The notes beneath the pieces are model-generated. The model did not search any database, was not told the DNA's origin, and saw only the letters and a list, made by a program, of their open reading frames with translations. Positions 11,483 through 21,719 of a stretch of DNA of 64,000 nt are shown here, piece by piece. The stretch comes from Tillus elongatus (lineage: Eukaryota > Arthropoda > Insecta > Coleoptera > Cleridae): contig OZ023265.1 in the NCBI GenBank assembly GCA_964006375.1, forward strand, positions 157,298,118 through 157,362,117, in the 5' to 3' direction. The stretch's first letter is position 1, and each line of letters starts with the position of its first letter. The position numbers were made by a program, and so were the translations under genes.

Positions 11483-13134
11483 AAGATTTAAAGAACAACC
11501 CTGGGTTTTTACCTCGCAAGTTAGGTAGAAGCTATTGCCAAAATGACGTATGGCGCCTTATACATGTATATAATATGGAACCTTTATTTACTGACTACAG
11601 TAAACTTAAATATAAATATTATCTTATAGCCAATACTTTAAGTGATAATTTTAGATCTGAATACCATAATTTTATAATCGCCCTTAATTATACTGTAGAT
11701 AACATAGATGAAACTTTCCTTAGAATTTTCCCTGATAAGTATAGATTTAAGAGAGGTTTACTCAACCCTTTGGGTACAGTTTTTAAATCAATCACTGCCA
11801 ATCTAGATGCTGATGATGGCGAAAGAATCAACAAAGCCCTTCAATTATTAGCTGATGATCAAAATAGAATGCATGAGCTATTTGACGAACAAACATCTGT
11901 TATGATAAATGCAATAAACGAATTTAATCAAACAGTAAATACTTTAACTCATAATCAAAAAGAAATTGTCAAAAGAATGTTGGCACTTCAAAATATTACT
12001 AAAGATTTAGCTACTAATACCATGCCTGTTCTCCAGCGAGCACATATTCTAGAACTGTTGACTGAAATCGCTAACCTATTTAACGTCATAGAATCGATAA
12101 TATTAACAACTGAAAATGCTATAACGTTCTCTAAATTAAATACTTTTCACACTTCTATCATCAAACCAAAATTCATTATTAAAGAGCTTCCTGTAATAGA
12201 AAAATACATTTCACAATCTAGATTAGTAAGCAAGAATGACTTATCTTTATATGAAAAATTATTTAAAATCAAGTCTATCCAAACTGGATATAAAATTATA
12301 TTCCAAATTGATATTCCACTAATAGATAAATCTGACTATATTTACTACCAACTGTACTCCCTACCTATACAAACCAATCCTAACAGCTTCTCAATGATAA
12401 TACCTCGATCCAAGTACCTTATCCCAAATGAGCAACAATACGCCTTCAGAAACAACCCCTGCCAGGAGCTTACGAACGAGATCTATGTCTGTACAGAAGA
12501 TACAATAGCAGATGTCAGTGAAGAGCCTCCCTGTGAAGTTAGGCTAATTAATTTCCAAAAGCCTATCAATAATTGCGAACAAGAGACTGTAAAAATTACC
12601 AAGACTATCGTTTTCAAATATGGCAACACACAGTTTATAGTGGTGGCTCCAAAGGAAACCAAGATGTCAATCAAATGCTCGGGAGAAGAAAACACACAAA
12701 TTATACAAGGCACGTATATGGTGACACTCAAACCAAGATGTCAGTTGTCGATTGGTGGTAAACGATACAGTACAGTGCAGAGCTCAGTTGAGACACAACA
12801 ATTGTTCTCTTTACCAAAGTTGGAAGAAGATTCAGGAAGCAAAATGAACATAGAAGAATTGCCAGCAATGGAACTGGAAAACGTCCCTTTGCACGACGTA
12901 AGCAACGTCAGGGCTCAGCTGCAGTCTATAAAAAGTAGAATTCCCAACAAAATTAGACTCCCGTTGTACCACACAAGTGTTTGGACGATCCTACTCTACA
13001 TCATACTAATCCTTCTAGCAACAATATTTATTACAGTTTTTGTCAAAAGAAGATGTGCCCAGCAGAATGAAAGAAGCAAAGCAGAAGCGGAAAATCCCTT
13101 AAGAATTCCGAAACCCAAGGGTTCCGTCCTCTAA
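11454..13134 (+). CDS. env: E1 Env glycoprotein, main exon
   Basis: Main env exon, starting after the acceptor CTTCGCCTTTCAG/G (AG at 11452-11453). The same acceptor is conserved in E2. It encodes about 560 residues. The furin-type site RFKRG is cut after 11754. Directly after it comes the fusion-peptide block LLNPLGTVFKSITANLDADD, shared by errantiviral Env and baculovirus F proteins. Heptad-like helices follow, then a Cys-rich region, a transmembrane segment near 12982-13050 (WTILLYIILILLATIFITVF) and a short basic tail. It acts in the envelope as a class I-type fusion protein. No ATG lies at the start of this exon in a useful position: the ATG and most of the signal peptide come from the leader exon at 6524. 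The frame has no lesion. Confidence 0.9.
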
Positions 13135-13144
13135 TGGGGGGAGG
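13134..13144 (+). other. E1 polypurine tract
   Basis: TGGGGGGAGG-type purine run just after the env stop and touching the 3' LTR. Primer for plus-strand DNA synthesis. Confidence 0.8.
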
Positions 13145-13466
13145 AGTTAACACATGGCTTCTCACGATATGTCACGTAGATGGTATCAAGTTACATTTGC
13201 ATGCAGCAGTTCCCATAAGCAGATTCTATGAATTATGCCGACCGTTGCAGATAGTGCCAGCAGTGCGAAATCAGAGGAAGCTAGATCTGCATGTTCCCGT
13301 GAGAACCTGCAACGAACACTTATCCGATTATTATATAAAGCCACTGTTTTGTGTAATATTTGTTCAGTATTAATTTAGGCAGTAACTATGCTAGTTTGTT
13401 GTTAAATAGTTTAAGTAGTTTAATAATTTTTTTAAAAAAGCAACCTAAGTACAAGTGTTGTTAATT
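13145..13466 (+). repeat. E1 3' LTR
   Basis: 322 bp. By eye identical to the 5' LTR except for one A-to-T change that turns AATAAA into AATAAT (about 13422-13427). It ends directly at CGCG. Confidence 0.95.
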
Positions 13467-13470
13467 CGCG
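13467..13470. repeat. CGCG between E1 and E2
   Basis: Right duplication of E1 and left duplication of E2. Confidence 0.85.
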
Positions 13471-13876
13471 AGATAACAATAGCCAACTCATACAATGTAT
13501 ATAAGAAGTACAGATCCCGATTCAACACCCAAGGTCGCTGACGAATGGGTTAATTAAAAGCAGCGCAATAAGAAGAATAGACTATTCATAAATGGGTAAA
13601 CAACTAGACCTTCAATTCAGCAACCAGCCACCTGCTAGGATCACCTTCAAGACTGCAACTTAGGTAGAAACCGCCTCTCGGTCCACGCCCCACCAGAGAC
13701 TATATATGGAAGTTACCAGACCACGGACGAACATTCCTACATTGTTATTGCTTGAGTCTCTTTTAACTTGTCATAATTTATATTTATCATTTTTTATTAT
13801 TATTCATAAGTATTTTATGTAACTATAATCAATAAATTCTTTTAAAAAGTCAAGTGTGTTAACAAGAAAGTTAACT
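13471..13876 (+). repeat. E2 5' LTR
   Basis: 406 bp, AGATAACAATAGCC to GTTAACT, with a TATATAAG box near the start and AATAAA near the end. I see no difference from the 3' LTR. Confidence 0.95.
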
Positions 13877-13893
13877 GGCGCAGTCGCAACGGA
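13877..13893 (+). other. E2 primer-binding site
   Basis: GGCGCAGTCGCAACGGA directly after the LTR. It shares GGCGCAGTCG with E1 and E3 and then diverges. Confidence 0.7.
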
Positions 13894-13972
13894 TAGTGCT
13901 GAAGAACCAAAAGTATATTGATTCTTTGCGTTTCAACGCTTAACAGCCAAAGAACCGATCAAGAGAGACGTC

Positions 13973-14001
13973 ATGAAGACAGCAGCAATAGCATCGATTC
14001 T
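13973..14001 (+). CDS. env: E2 env leader exon
   Basis: ATG plus nine codons plus two bases, ending at a GTAAGTTG donor (G at 14002). It is in frame (phase 2) with the acceptor at 18404/18405. The residues are a Lys-containing start followed by small hydrophobic residues, and the acceptor exon goes on hydrophobic, as expected of a signal peptide. Same architecture as E1 and E3. Confidence 0.72.
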
Positions 14002-14025
14002 GTAAGTTGTTTGCTTCCTTTATTT

Positions 14026-14027
<2 letters not shown>

Positions 14028-14096
<69 letters not shown>
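14028..14096. repeat. (TA)n in the E2 leader
   Basis: About 69 bp between the env donor and the gag ATG, absent from E1 and E3. It would lie in the 5' leader of unspliced RNA. Confidence 0.95.
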
Positions 14097-14125
14097 TGTA
14101 TTTCCTCATATATTGATAATATTAT

Positions 14126-15385
14126 ATGTCTGATAGCGATATTGATAATTTAGAACATTTGGAATATAGATTAAGAAATATTAGTATTGGCGAAATTGAT
14201 ATTGTAGAACAACCCGATATAAATAATTCTAGAAACAATTTAAATATGGCAAATCAATTCCAAGAGTTTTACCTTAAAGCAATCCCCGAATTTAACGGAC
14301 AACCTGAAAATGTAGGGAACTTCTTAAAAGCTTGTGATCTAGTAATGAACCAATTCTATGATGCAGATAATCCAAATTTATATCTAAACCATTTTCTATT
14401 AAATTATATTCAAACGAAACTAATTGCACAAGCCAGGTTAATTATTAACACTAAAATTATAAACACATGGGTAGACTTAAGACGGGCAATTGTTGAGAAC
14501 TTCACCGACCAGCGAGATGAAATTAGCTTACTAGGCGAATTATTAACACTGAAACAGAGACATAACGAGGATGCCTTAGCGTTCAGTAATCGTTGCAGAC
14601 ACATTGAACAATTACTCATCTCTAATTTAATATCTAATGAACGTAACGAGGGAATTTTAGTATTAAAACAAAACATGTACAGACAACAAACACTGAAAGC
14701 GTTTATCGGTGGATTAAAAAACCCCCTCGGTATGGTGGTCAGATCCACTCGACCGGACAGCATAGAACAAGCTTTAAAATTTATATTTTCCGAGGAAAAT
14801 TATGAATATAGGGACAGATTATTACAACGGTCAAATTTCAACAATAATAACAATAACAGGCACGACAAACAACAAAAACCAGTTTTCCAAAGAAATACCC
14901 CAAATTTTAACAATATTCAATTTCAAAAACCCTTCCAACAACAAAATTATCGTGCACCTTTTAACTATAATTCAAACAGACCCCAAATGTCTCACCCACA
15001 ATTTCAGGGGAACCCTTCAAATCAATTCTCAATGAGAAGACCGACGTACAACCCTAATGACAATACTAGAAGATATCCACAGGCTATGGATGTCGGCAGC
15101 AACAACACGAGACATACTAATTTCAGCCGACAACAACCCTCACAAAATAGACGAAACAATTTTCCTTCCAACAATTTTCAAAAAAGACAAAATTTCATAC
15201 CAGAAGAAATAAACTATAACGAAACGAATAATTCTTTTCCTTTCAATGAATTAGAAAGAAGACAACATTTCTTACCAGAAGAATTAAATTATGACGCAAC
15301 ATATAATGAACAATCACCCTCCGAATTATACGATGCACAACATCAAAATTTTCCGATAGCAGGGAGCTCAAAAACAGAACCGTAA
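14126..15385 (+). CDS. gag: E2 Gag polyprotein
   Basis: 419 codons, intact, starting MSDSDIDNLEHLEYRL. The capsid-like core (QEFYLKAIPEFNGQPENVGN to KAFIGGLKNPLG) matches E1 and E3. The C-terminal part is rich in Asn, Gln, Arg and Phe. Near the end a unit with F-PEE-NY is repeated (FIPEEINYNET, then FLPEELNYDAT). There is no zinc knuckle. Pol follows in the -1 frame. An intact Gag next to a broken Pol fits a copy that could still supply or use particles. Confidence 0.92.
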   Translation: MSDSDIDNLEHLEYRLRNISIGEIDIVEQPDINNSRNNLNMANQFQEFYLKAIPEFNGQPENVGNFLKACDLVMNQFYDADNPNLYLNHFLLNYIQTKLIAQARLIINTKIINTWVDLRRAIVENFTDQRDEISLLGELLTLKQRHNEDALAFSNRCRHIEQLLISNLISNERNEGILVLKQNMYRQQTLKAFIGGLKNPLGMVVRSTRPDSIEQALKFIFSEENYEYRDRLLQRSNFNNNNNNRHDKQQKPVFQRNTPNFNNIQFQKPFQQQNYRAPFNYNSNRPQMSHPQFQGNPSNQFSMRRPTYNPNDNTRRYPQAMDVGSNNTRHTNFSRQQPSQNRRNNFPSNNFQKRQNFIPEEINYNETNNSFPFNELERRQHFLPEELNYDATYNEQSPSELYDAQHQNFPIAGSSKTEP

Positions 15386-15387
15386 TA

Positions 15388-18300
15388 GATATTAATAATT
15401 TTAACACAATATCCCAATTACCCTACGTAATAATAAAAGAACTACCCGGAAAAATACTGCTCGACTCCGGTAGTACGAAGAGCCTTTTAAACCCGTCCAT
15501 AGCATATAACAACTTTTATAATAAGATTTACAATCACCCGTTTTTAATTAAAAGTGCTCATGGTTATTCCAGCCATAATAATCGAGCCAGAATAATTTTA
15601 AACTCACTAACGGACAGTGAGCAAGAGTTTTGCCTATTTGAATTTAACAAAAATTTCGTAGCTCTTATTGGAATTGACTTTTTGATAAAAAATCAAGCGA
15701 ACATTGATTTTAAAAACCAGAGACTCAATTTAAAAAATCGAAGCATTAAGATAAACTTCCCTCATACAAGGGATCATGAAGATAAGATGGGTAGTAATAG
15801 TAGTAGCAATAACAATCGGATAAGTAGGCTCATCAAAGCAAATGATGAAATGAACCACCTTAACGTAAGTAATACAATAGACAGAAGCATTATTGCACTT
15901 GAACTCGAACTAGGAAAGCGTAATCAGCCATTAAATGATGACGATAGAAGGTTACAACAAGTAACAAATGACCTAGGAGAAACGTTCACCCACACCAAAG
16001 GTAAACGGGATCAAGTTTCATTAAACACATATGAATATCGTCGAAATAAAAATGTGAGTGATACGAGGACGATACAAAAAGATATAACGGATCAAATTGA
16101 AAATAAAGCGAATATGATATCAAATAATTCTTACTATCACCAGAATTATAATAATAATTATACGGGGAGTGTACAAAAAAATATTACAAATCAAATTAGG
16201 ATAAATCACTTAAATAACCAGGAGAAAGAAATTTTAATTGATTTATGTACAGAATTTCAAGATATTTTTGCAAAAGAAAATGAACCACTGACGCATACAA
16301 ACGTCATTAAACACAAAATTAGACTAAAAGACGATATACCAATAAACGCCAAACTATATAGATACCCATATATTCACAAACCAGAAGTAGACAAACAAAT
16401 TAACGACATGCTAAATCAAAGGATAATTAGGAACAGTCATAGCGCTTATAATAGTCCAATATGGGTGATCCCAAAAAAAGCAGATGCCAGCGGCAAACAA
16501 AAATGGCGGATCGTCGTGGATTACCGCAAGTTAAATGAGAAGACTATACCTGATAGACACCCTATACCAAAAATCGAAGAGATACTGGATAAACTCGGGC
16601 GTGCACAATATTTTTCGACCATAGACTTAATTTCGGGCTACCACCAGATTGAAATGGACCCAAATGACATTGGAAAAACGGCGTTTAGCACTGATACAGG
16701 CCATTATGACAGAATCTAGATACAGCACAATAGAAAAAGAACTACTGGCCATAGTTTGGGCCACAAACTACTTTAGACCCTATCTATACGGCAGGAAATT
16801 CACAATATATACAGACCATAAACCATTAAAATGGCTATTCTCCCTGAAACAACCCAACTCAAAATTATTAAGGTGGAGACTCAAACTAGAAGAGTACGAT
16901 TTCAAAATAGAATATAAAAAAGGTAAATTAAATAATGCAGCGGACGCACTTTCGAGAGTAGAGATAAACCCCTTAGATGTAGATAACCAATCAATGATAA
17001 ACAATGTAGACGAAAATGACGACGTTATAACCATAAGCGACGGAGAAACAAGAAATTCCAACGCAGATTCTTATTCCGCGCCGGGCATGCCAATCTTAGA
17101 AGAAGAAATAATCAACAGTAAAACAAACCAGATATTCTTTAAAAATGCTGATACCCCGGAGATTTTATCACTCAGAAAGGACAAAACGAATTTTATTCAC
17201 GCCACATTCAATTTAAACGAGCCAAATCAAATAGAACAATTTATCAAAGAATATTGCCTACCACAGAGAAAATATTACTGTCTATTTGTAAATGAACGAG
17301 ATTATGAAATGGTAAGTTCGGCAATTAATCAAAAATTTAATAACGTAGACTCACCTAAATTTTATAGATGTTTAGAAACTAGAGAAGAAATAAATAGTGA
17401 AGAAGAACTCCAAGAGAGAATAGTTCTATTTCACGAGGGAAAGAGTAATCATCGAGGCGCTGATGAGACCTATTTACGAATGAAACGCAAATACTATTTT
17501 CCGAATTTAAAGCGAAAAATAGAAGAGTTTATAAAAAGTTGCGAGTTATGTAAAACATGTAAATACAACAGAAATCCGGCGCAAATTTCACTAGAACACA
17601 CACCCACACCATCTAGGCCTTTAGAAATCTTACACCTAGACACCTTTCAAATTGAAACGTCTCAATTTCTAACAGTATTCGACCCCTTTAGTAAATTCGG
17701 GCAAGCATTTCCGATAAAAAGTAAAAATGCAACAGAAATCTCCAAGAACTTAATTAAATACTTTTCCCAATACGGAAGCTGTAAAACAATAATTTCGGAC
17801 GCAGGGACTGAGTTCTCAAATATATTAATAAAAGAGCTATTAAAAGCTTACCAAATTGAATTACATGTGACAACACCGCTAAATCCGATGTCAAACGGAC
17901 CGATATTAAGATTTCACAGTACAATAATTGAGCACTATAGATTATTTAAAACAAAATTTAAAGAAATGAAACCAATTGACTTAATGCCTTATTGTATTTT
18001 CGCATATAACTCCTCCATACACTCGCAAACCTTAAAACCACCTTTTGAGCTAATATTCGGATATACACCGGAATTATTTAATTATGACCCAGAAGTAATT
18101 ATTACCCAAGAATATAACACGAAACATAAAGACTTAATGAAAATTATATACGAAGTCATTCAAGACCGAATCGAAAACTCAAAATATAAAACGTTACAAC
18201 GGACGAATAAAAATACTAACCAACCTTTTAAAGAAGGAGACATAGTATACAAAAAGATCCCTCCAGGATTTCACAAAAAACACAAAAACCCTTTTACTGG

Positions 18301-18427
18301 AGCTTATTCAATAATTTCCCTGATTGAACATAATAAAGCCATCATACTAAATCACAGAACTGACGAACAGACAATCACCCATTTACGCAATCTTCGCCTT
18401 GCAGGTTCATTCTCTTCACCAGAGTAA
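15388..18427 (+). pseudogene. pol: E2 pol, RT core deleted and integrase Glu lost
   Basis: In the -1 frame after gag. The protease DSG is present (15463-15471). The stretch from about 15770 to 16190 has no counterpart in E1 and is rich in Asn, Asp and Lys. RT starts normally (VDYRKLNEKTIPDRHPIPK, TIDLISGYHQI), but at about 16706-16712 it jumps from just before the LRMPFG block to ESRYSTIEKELLAIVWA in RNase H. This removes roughly 640 bp, including the YMDD region, and shifts the frame. RNase H remnants and integrase follow in the second frame (16649-18427). In integrase the catalytic Glu position reads Leu (17906-17908) where E1 has Glu. Two independent losses make this Pol inactive. Confidence 0.92.
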
Positions 18428-20081
18428 AACCACAATTAGAAGACCTAACAGACAATCCAGGCATACTGCCACGCAAACTGGGACAAGCCTTTTCAGAAAA
18501 CGATAAATGGAGAATGATTCATATACATGACCTAAGACAACTATACGACGACTTTAACAGACTAAAAACTTACTTTGACAACATAATAAGCGTAATGAAT
18601 GCAGAATACCAGTTAGAATATAAAAATTTTATTTTAACAATCAATTTCACCATCAGCAATATTGATGACACATTTTGTCGAATATTTCCAAGAACGATTA
18701 GGAACAAAAGAGGTATAATAAACGGACTAGGATCGATATTCAAATCAATAACTGGGAACTTAGATGCAGATAACGGCGACAGAATATATAAAACTCTTGA
18801 AATTTTGAGGAAAGATCAAAATCAAGTACATCAACTTTTTAGTTCACAGACATCCCTAATGATAGATGCTATAACAGAGTTCATTAAAACAATAGACAAC
18901 CTGAACCATAACCAAGAAGCCATAGTAGCGAGAATAAACGATTTGGAATATACAATAGATAGTCTAAAAAGTGACCAACTAACAAATTTTCATAGAGTAA
19001 AACATTTGGAATTACTCACTCAAATCAGTTATTTGTTAAATAATGTACTAAACGTGATATTAACAACAGAAAATGCAATTACTTTTTCAAAATTGAACAC
19101 GTATCATACGTCAATACTGAAACCGAAATTTATATCAAAAGAATTAGAAAATATTGAAAACCATATCTCCAAATCAAGATTAATAACAAAATCCGACATT
19201 TCACTTTACGAAAAAATATTTAACATAAAAACCGTTCAAATTGATTTTAAAATTATATTCCAAATAGATATACCCTTAGTAGACAAATCAGATTATATTT
19301 ATTATCAATTGTATGCATTACCAGTCCCAAAAAATCCATATACCTTCAGAATGATTGTCCCTAGAACCAAGTACCTAATCCTTAGCAGCAAACACTACGC
19401 TTACAGAAACGAAAAGTGTAGGAATCTAAAAGACCAGACATACTTTTGTGAAAATGACAACCCGACAGCACTTAACGAAAACAACCCATGCGAAATTAAA
19501 CTGATCAACTTCCAGAAACCGATAAACAATTGCAAGCAAGAACTTGTCAAAATAACAAAACAACAGTCTCTAAATATGGCAATACCCAATACATAATAGT
19601 GGCACCCGAAGAAACGAAAATCAAACTTAGCTGCGAAGAAAATGAAGAAACCAAAATAATCAGCGGAACAAAACTGGCGACTCTGAAACCCAAATGCCAA
19701 CTTATCATCAATAACGAAAGATTTAGTTCAGTACAAATGGCATCGGAAACACAACAATCATTCAATCTCCCAAACATCGAATTGGTAACAAATAAAGCAC
19801 CCATATTCCCAGACAAAGTACCAGAACTAAAATTAGAAAATGTCCAACTGCACGACTTGAACAATATCAAATCCCAGTTACAATCCATCAATGGCAACAT
19901 TCCAGGAACCATCGATTTGCCCATATACCACCCTAGTGTATGGACAATTATACTATACATTGTGATAATAATAACAATAATCACAATAACTACAAGATAC
20001 TTCTGGCAGAAATCAAAAACGAAAACTGCTGACTCCAAACCAATTACTGGATTCCCGATGACTATTCGGAACGAACCATAG
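18405..20081 (+). pseudogene. env: E2 env with one frameshift
   Basis: It starts after the acceptor CTTCGCCTTGCAG/G. The order is as in E1: furin-type site RNKRG near 18700-18715, fusion block IINGLGSIFKSITGNLDADN, helical region, Cys-containing region, transmembrane segment near 19940-20000, and a short tail. The frame breaks at about 19555-19570, in an A-rich run after KIT, where one base appears to be missing relative to E1. The product would stop at 19596, before the membrane anchor, while the rest stays open in the other frame to 20081. A truncated soluble product is possible but unproven. Confidence 0.9.
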
Positions 20082-20093
20082 GCTTCGTTCTCT

Positions 20094-20105
20094 AAAGGAT
20101 GGAGG
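20094..20105 (+). other. E2 polypurine tract
   Basis: AAAGGATGGAGG directly before the 3' LTR. Confidence 0.75.
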
Positions 20106-20511
20106 AGATAACAATAGCCAACTCATACAATGTATATAAGAAGTACAGATCCCGATTCAACACCCAAGGTCGCTGACGAATGGGTTAATTAAAAGCAGCG
20201 CAATAAGAAGAATAGACTATTCATAAATGGGTAAACAACTAGACCTTCAATTCAGCAACCAGCCACCTGCTAGGATCACCTTCAAGACTGCAACTTAGGT
20301 AGAAACCGCCTCTCGGTCCACGCCCCACCAGAGACTATATATGGAAGTTACCAGACCACGGACGAACATTCCTACATTGTTATTGCTTGAGTCTCTTTTA
20401 ACTTGTCATAATTTATATTTATCATTTTTTATTATTATTCATAAGTATTTTATGTAACTATAATCAATAAATTCTTTTAAAAAGTCAAGTGTGTTAACAA
20501 GAAAGTTAACT
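20106..20511 (+). repeat. E2 3' LTR
   Basis: 406 bp, by eye identical to the 5' LTR. It keeps AATAAA. Confidence 0.95.
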
Positions 20512-20515
20512 CGCG
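20512..20515. repeat. CGCG, right end of chain
   Basis: Right duplication of E2 and outer end of the LTR chain. Single-copy-looking DNA follows. Confidence 0.85.
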
Positions 20516-21165
20516 TTTCGTGCCCAAGTCCCTAAAGCTCCCCTCAGTATGTATAGACGCAAAGAACAGACGTTTTAGAGCTCAAATACCTCTTATGGTT
20601 GCCAAAGAGTCGTGACAGTTCCAAGCGGGAACGGTTCAGCTCTCAGATGTCTAGGATGGAATGTTTATATTAACCAAGGTCAGTAGACAATGCCTCTCTA
20701 GTTTGAAATAGGTAACACATAGTTTCTATTTAAATGATGCGAGCAAGATAATTTCCACATTTTTTTATAAGCCCAATATGAAAGAGATATTTATAAGATA
20801 CAGTCTTCTTTAACATTACCAATGCTGCGAGAATATTATACAGATATCTTTGCTATTTACTTACCAACTTAAACTAGATATTCTTTAAAACAGGGAATTC
20901 GTCTAATGTTCAGATGATTTTCAAGTAATTGAGAAAATTAATTATTTATGCAGGGCATTCAAAAAGCTGTTACAAACAGTTGGCAATGTATATAACCAGT
21001 TCACTTAAAATGTAAGCTGACCGAAAGTCGAGCGTACCAAAAGGTAACAACGGACTACGCACAAGAAGGCATGCATAAAGTTTGTCGCTAAATTTAAAAT
21101 AGTTCTGAATTGTTAATATGGAGCAACAACAAATTACTTATTGCTGTATTTTCTTTTCTTTTTAG
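20516..21165. other. likely 5' flank or 5' UTR intron of lectin gene A
   Basis: No coding region or repeat recognised. It ends with a pyrimidine-rich TTCTTTTCTTTTTAG directly before the ATG of lectin gene A, so part of it is probably an intron in the 5' UTR. Confidence 0.45.
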
Positions 21166-21249
21166 ATGGAGAAGTCTTTGTTCTTTATAGTAGCGCTACA
21201 TGTTTCGTTAGTATTATTTATTTGTGTTACTGAGTCAACTTCAGTTAAT
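21166..21249 (+). CDS. lectin gene A, exon 1 (signal peptide)
   Basis: 28 codons from an ATG that directly follows a good acceptor (TTTTTAG) to a GTAAGT donor at 21250, phase 0. The residues (MEKSLFFIVALHVSLVLFIC, then VTESTSVN) form a typical secretory signal peptide. The next exon in matching phase that continues the protein is at 34527. The paralogue's exon at 53605 has the same size class (27 codons), the same phase and the same last residue (Asn). The acceptor just before the ATG implies an untranslated exon further upstream. Linking the exons is an inference from phase, order and the paralogue. Confidence 0.7.
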
Positions 21250-21719
21250 GTAAGTATATTCGTAGTTATCATTTATTATTCATCTAACCTTGTAACATCT
21301 TGTCCACACAAAGTCCAAACGTATATAATCAGGTGTTTATTCTAAAATAGTGGAGCAACCCTGAGAAAACAAATAAAATGTGTAAAGGTTAACATTTTTG
21401 GAACACAGAGCTTTAAATAAATAAAACATATTCAAAACTCAATTCAAAAGTAACATTTGTATGTTATCTACTTATTTTTAATAATTTAAGCAATTTCTGA
21501 AGATACTTTTTATTCCTTTTCCAATTTAAACTGATGACAAGGATAAAAAATCATATCTCACTAGTCTGTATCTCCTAGCTCTTACTAAAACAATTCAAAT
21601 AAGAGGTTTTTTCATGTAGAATCACATGTAAAATGAGGCTTGGTCTCTGTAGAACAAGTGTGCCTATACGGTTTGTCAAAAATGATAATTCAACTGTCTG
21701 CTGTAAGTTAGTATAGGTT
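21250..21719. other. start of lectin A intron 1, no feature
   Basis: AT-rich intronic DNA before the first LINE copy. Confidence 0.4.

Larger units (their letters stand above)
6124..13466 (+). mobile_element. E1: complete errantivirus (Ty3/Gypsy, env-bearing)
   Basis: A 7,343-bp provirus. In order: 5' LTR (6124-6445), tRNA primer site, env leader exon, gag, pol (protease-RT-RNase H-integrase), env, purine tract, 3' LTR (13145-13466), with CGCG on both sides. All three reading frames are open and every catalytic residue I checked is present. The two 322-bp LTRs differ at one position that I can see, so insertion was recent. Elements of this class are insect endogenous retroviruses, some of them infectious through follicle cells. 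Whether this copy is active cannot be told from sequence, and its 3' LTR has lost the consensus poly(A) hexamer. Confidence 0.95.
13471..20511 (+). mobile_element. E2: young but defective errantivirus
   Basis: A 7,041-bp provirus with identical-looking 406-bp LTRs, CGCG on both sides, and the same gene order as E1. Gag is open. Pol has lost about 640 bp of the RT core and the integrase catalytic Glu, and env has a frameshift. It is related to E1 but clearly a different family: the LTRs and leader share little beyond the first PBS bases, the proteins are alignable but diverged, and the region between PR and RT is unrelated. Confidence 0.93.

Noticed and set aside
5712..20511. One E2-family provirus split in two by E1
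   Set aside because: E2 has both its own LTRs, identical to each other and different from the solo LTR; each element has its own CGCG pair.
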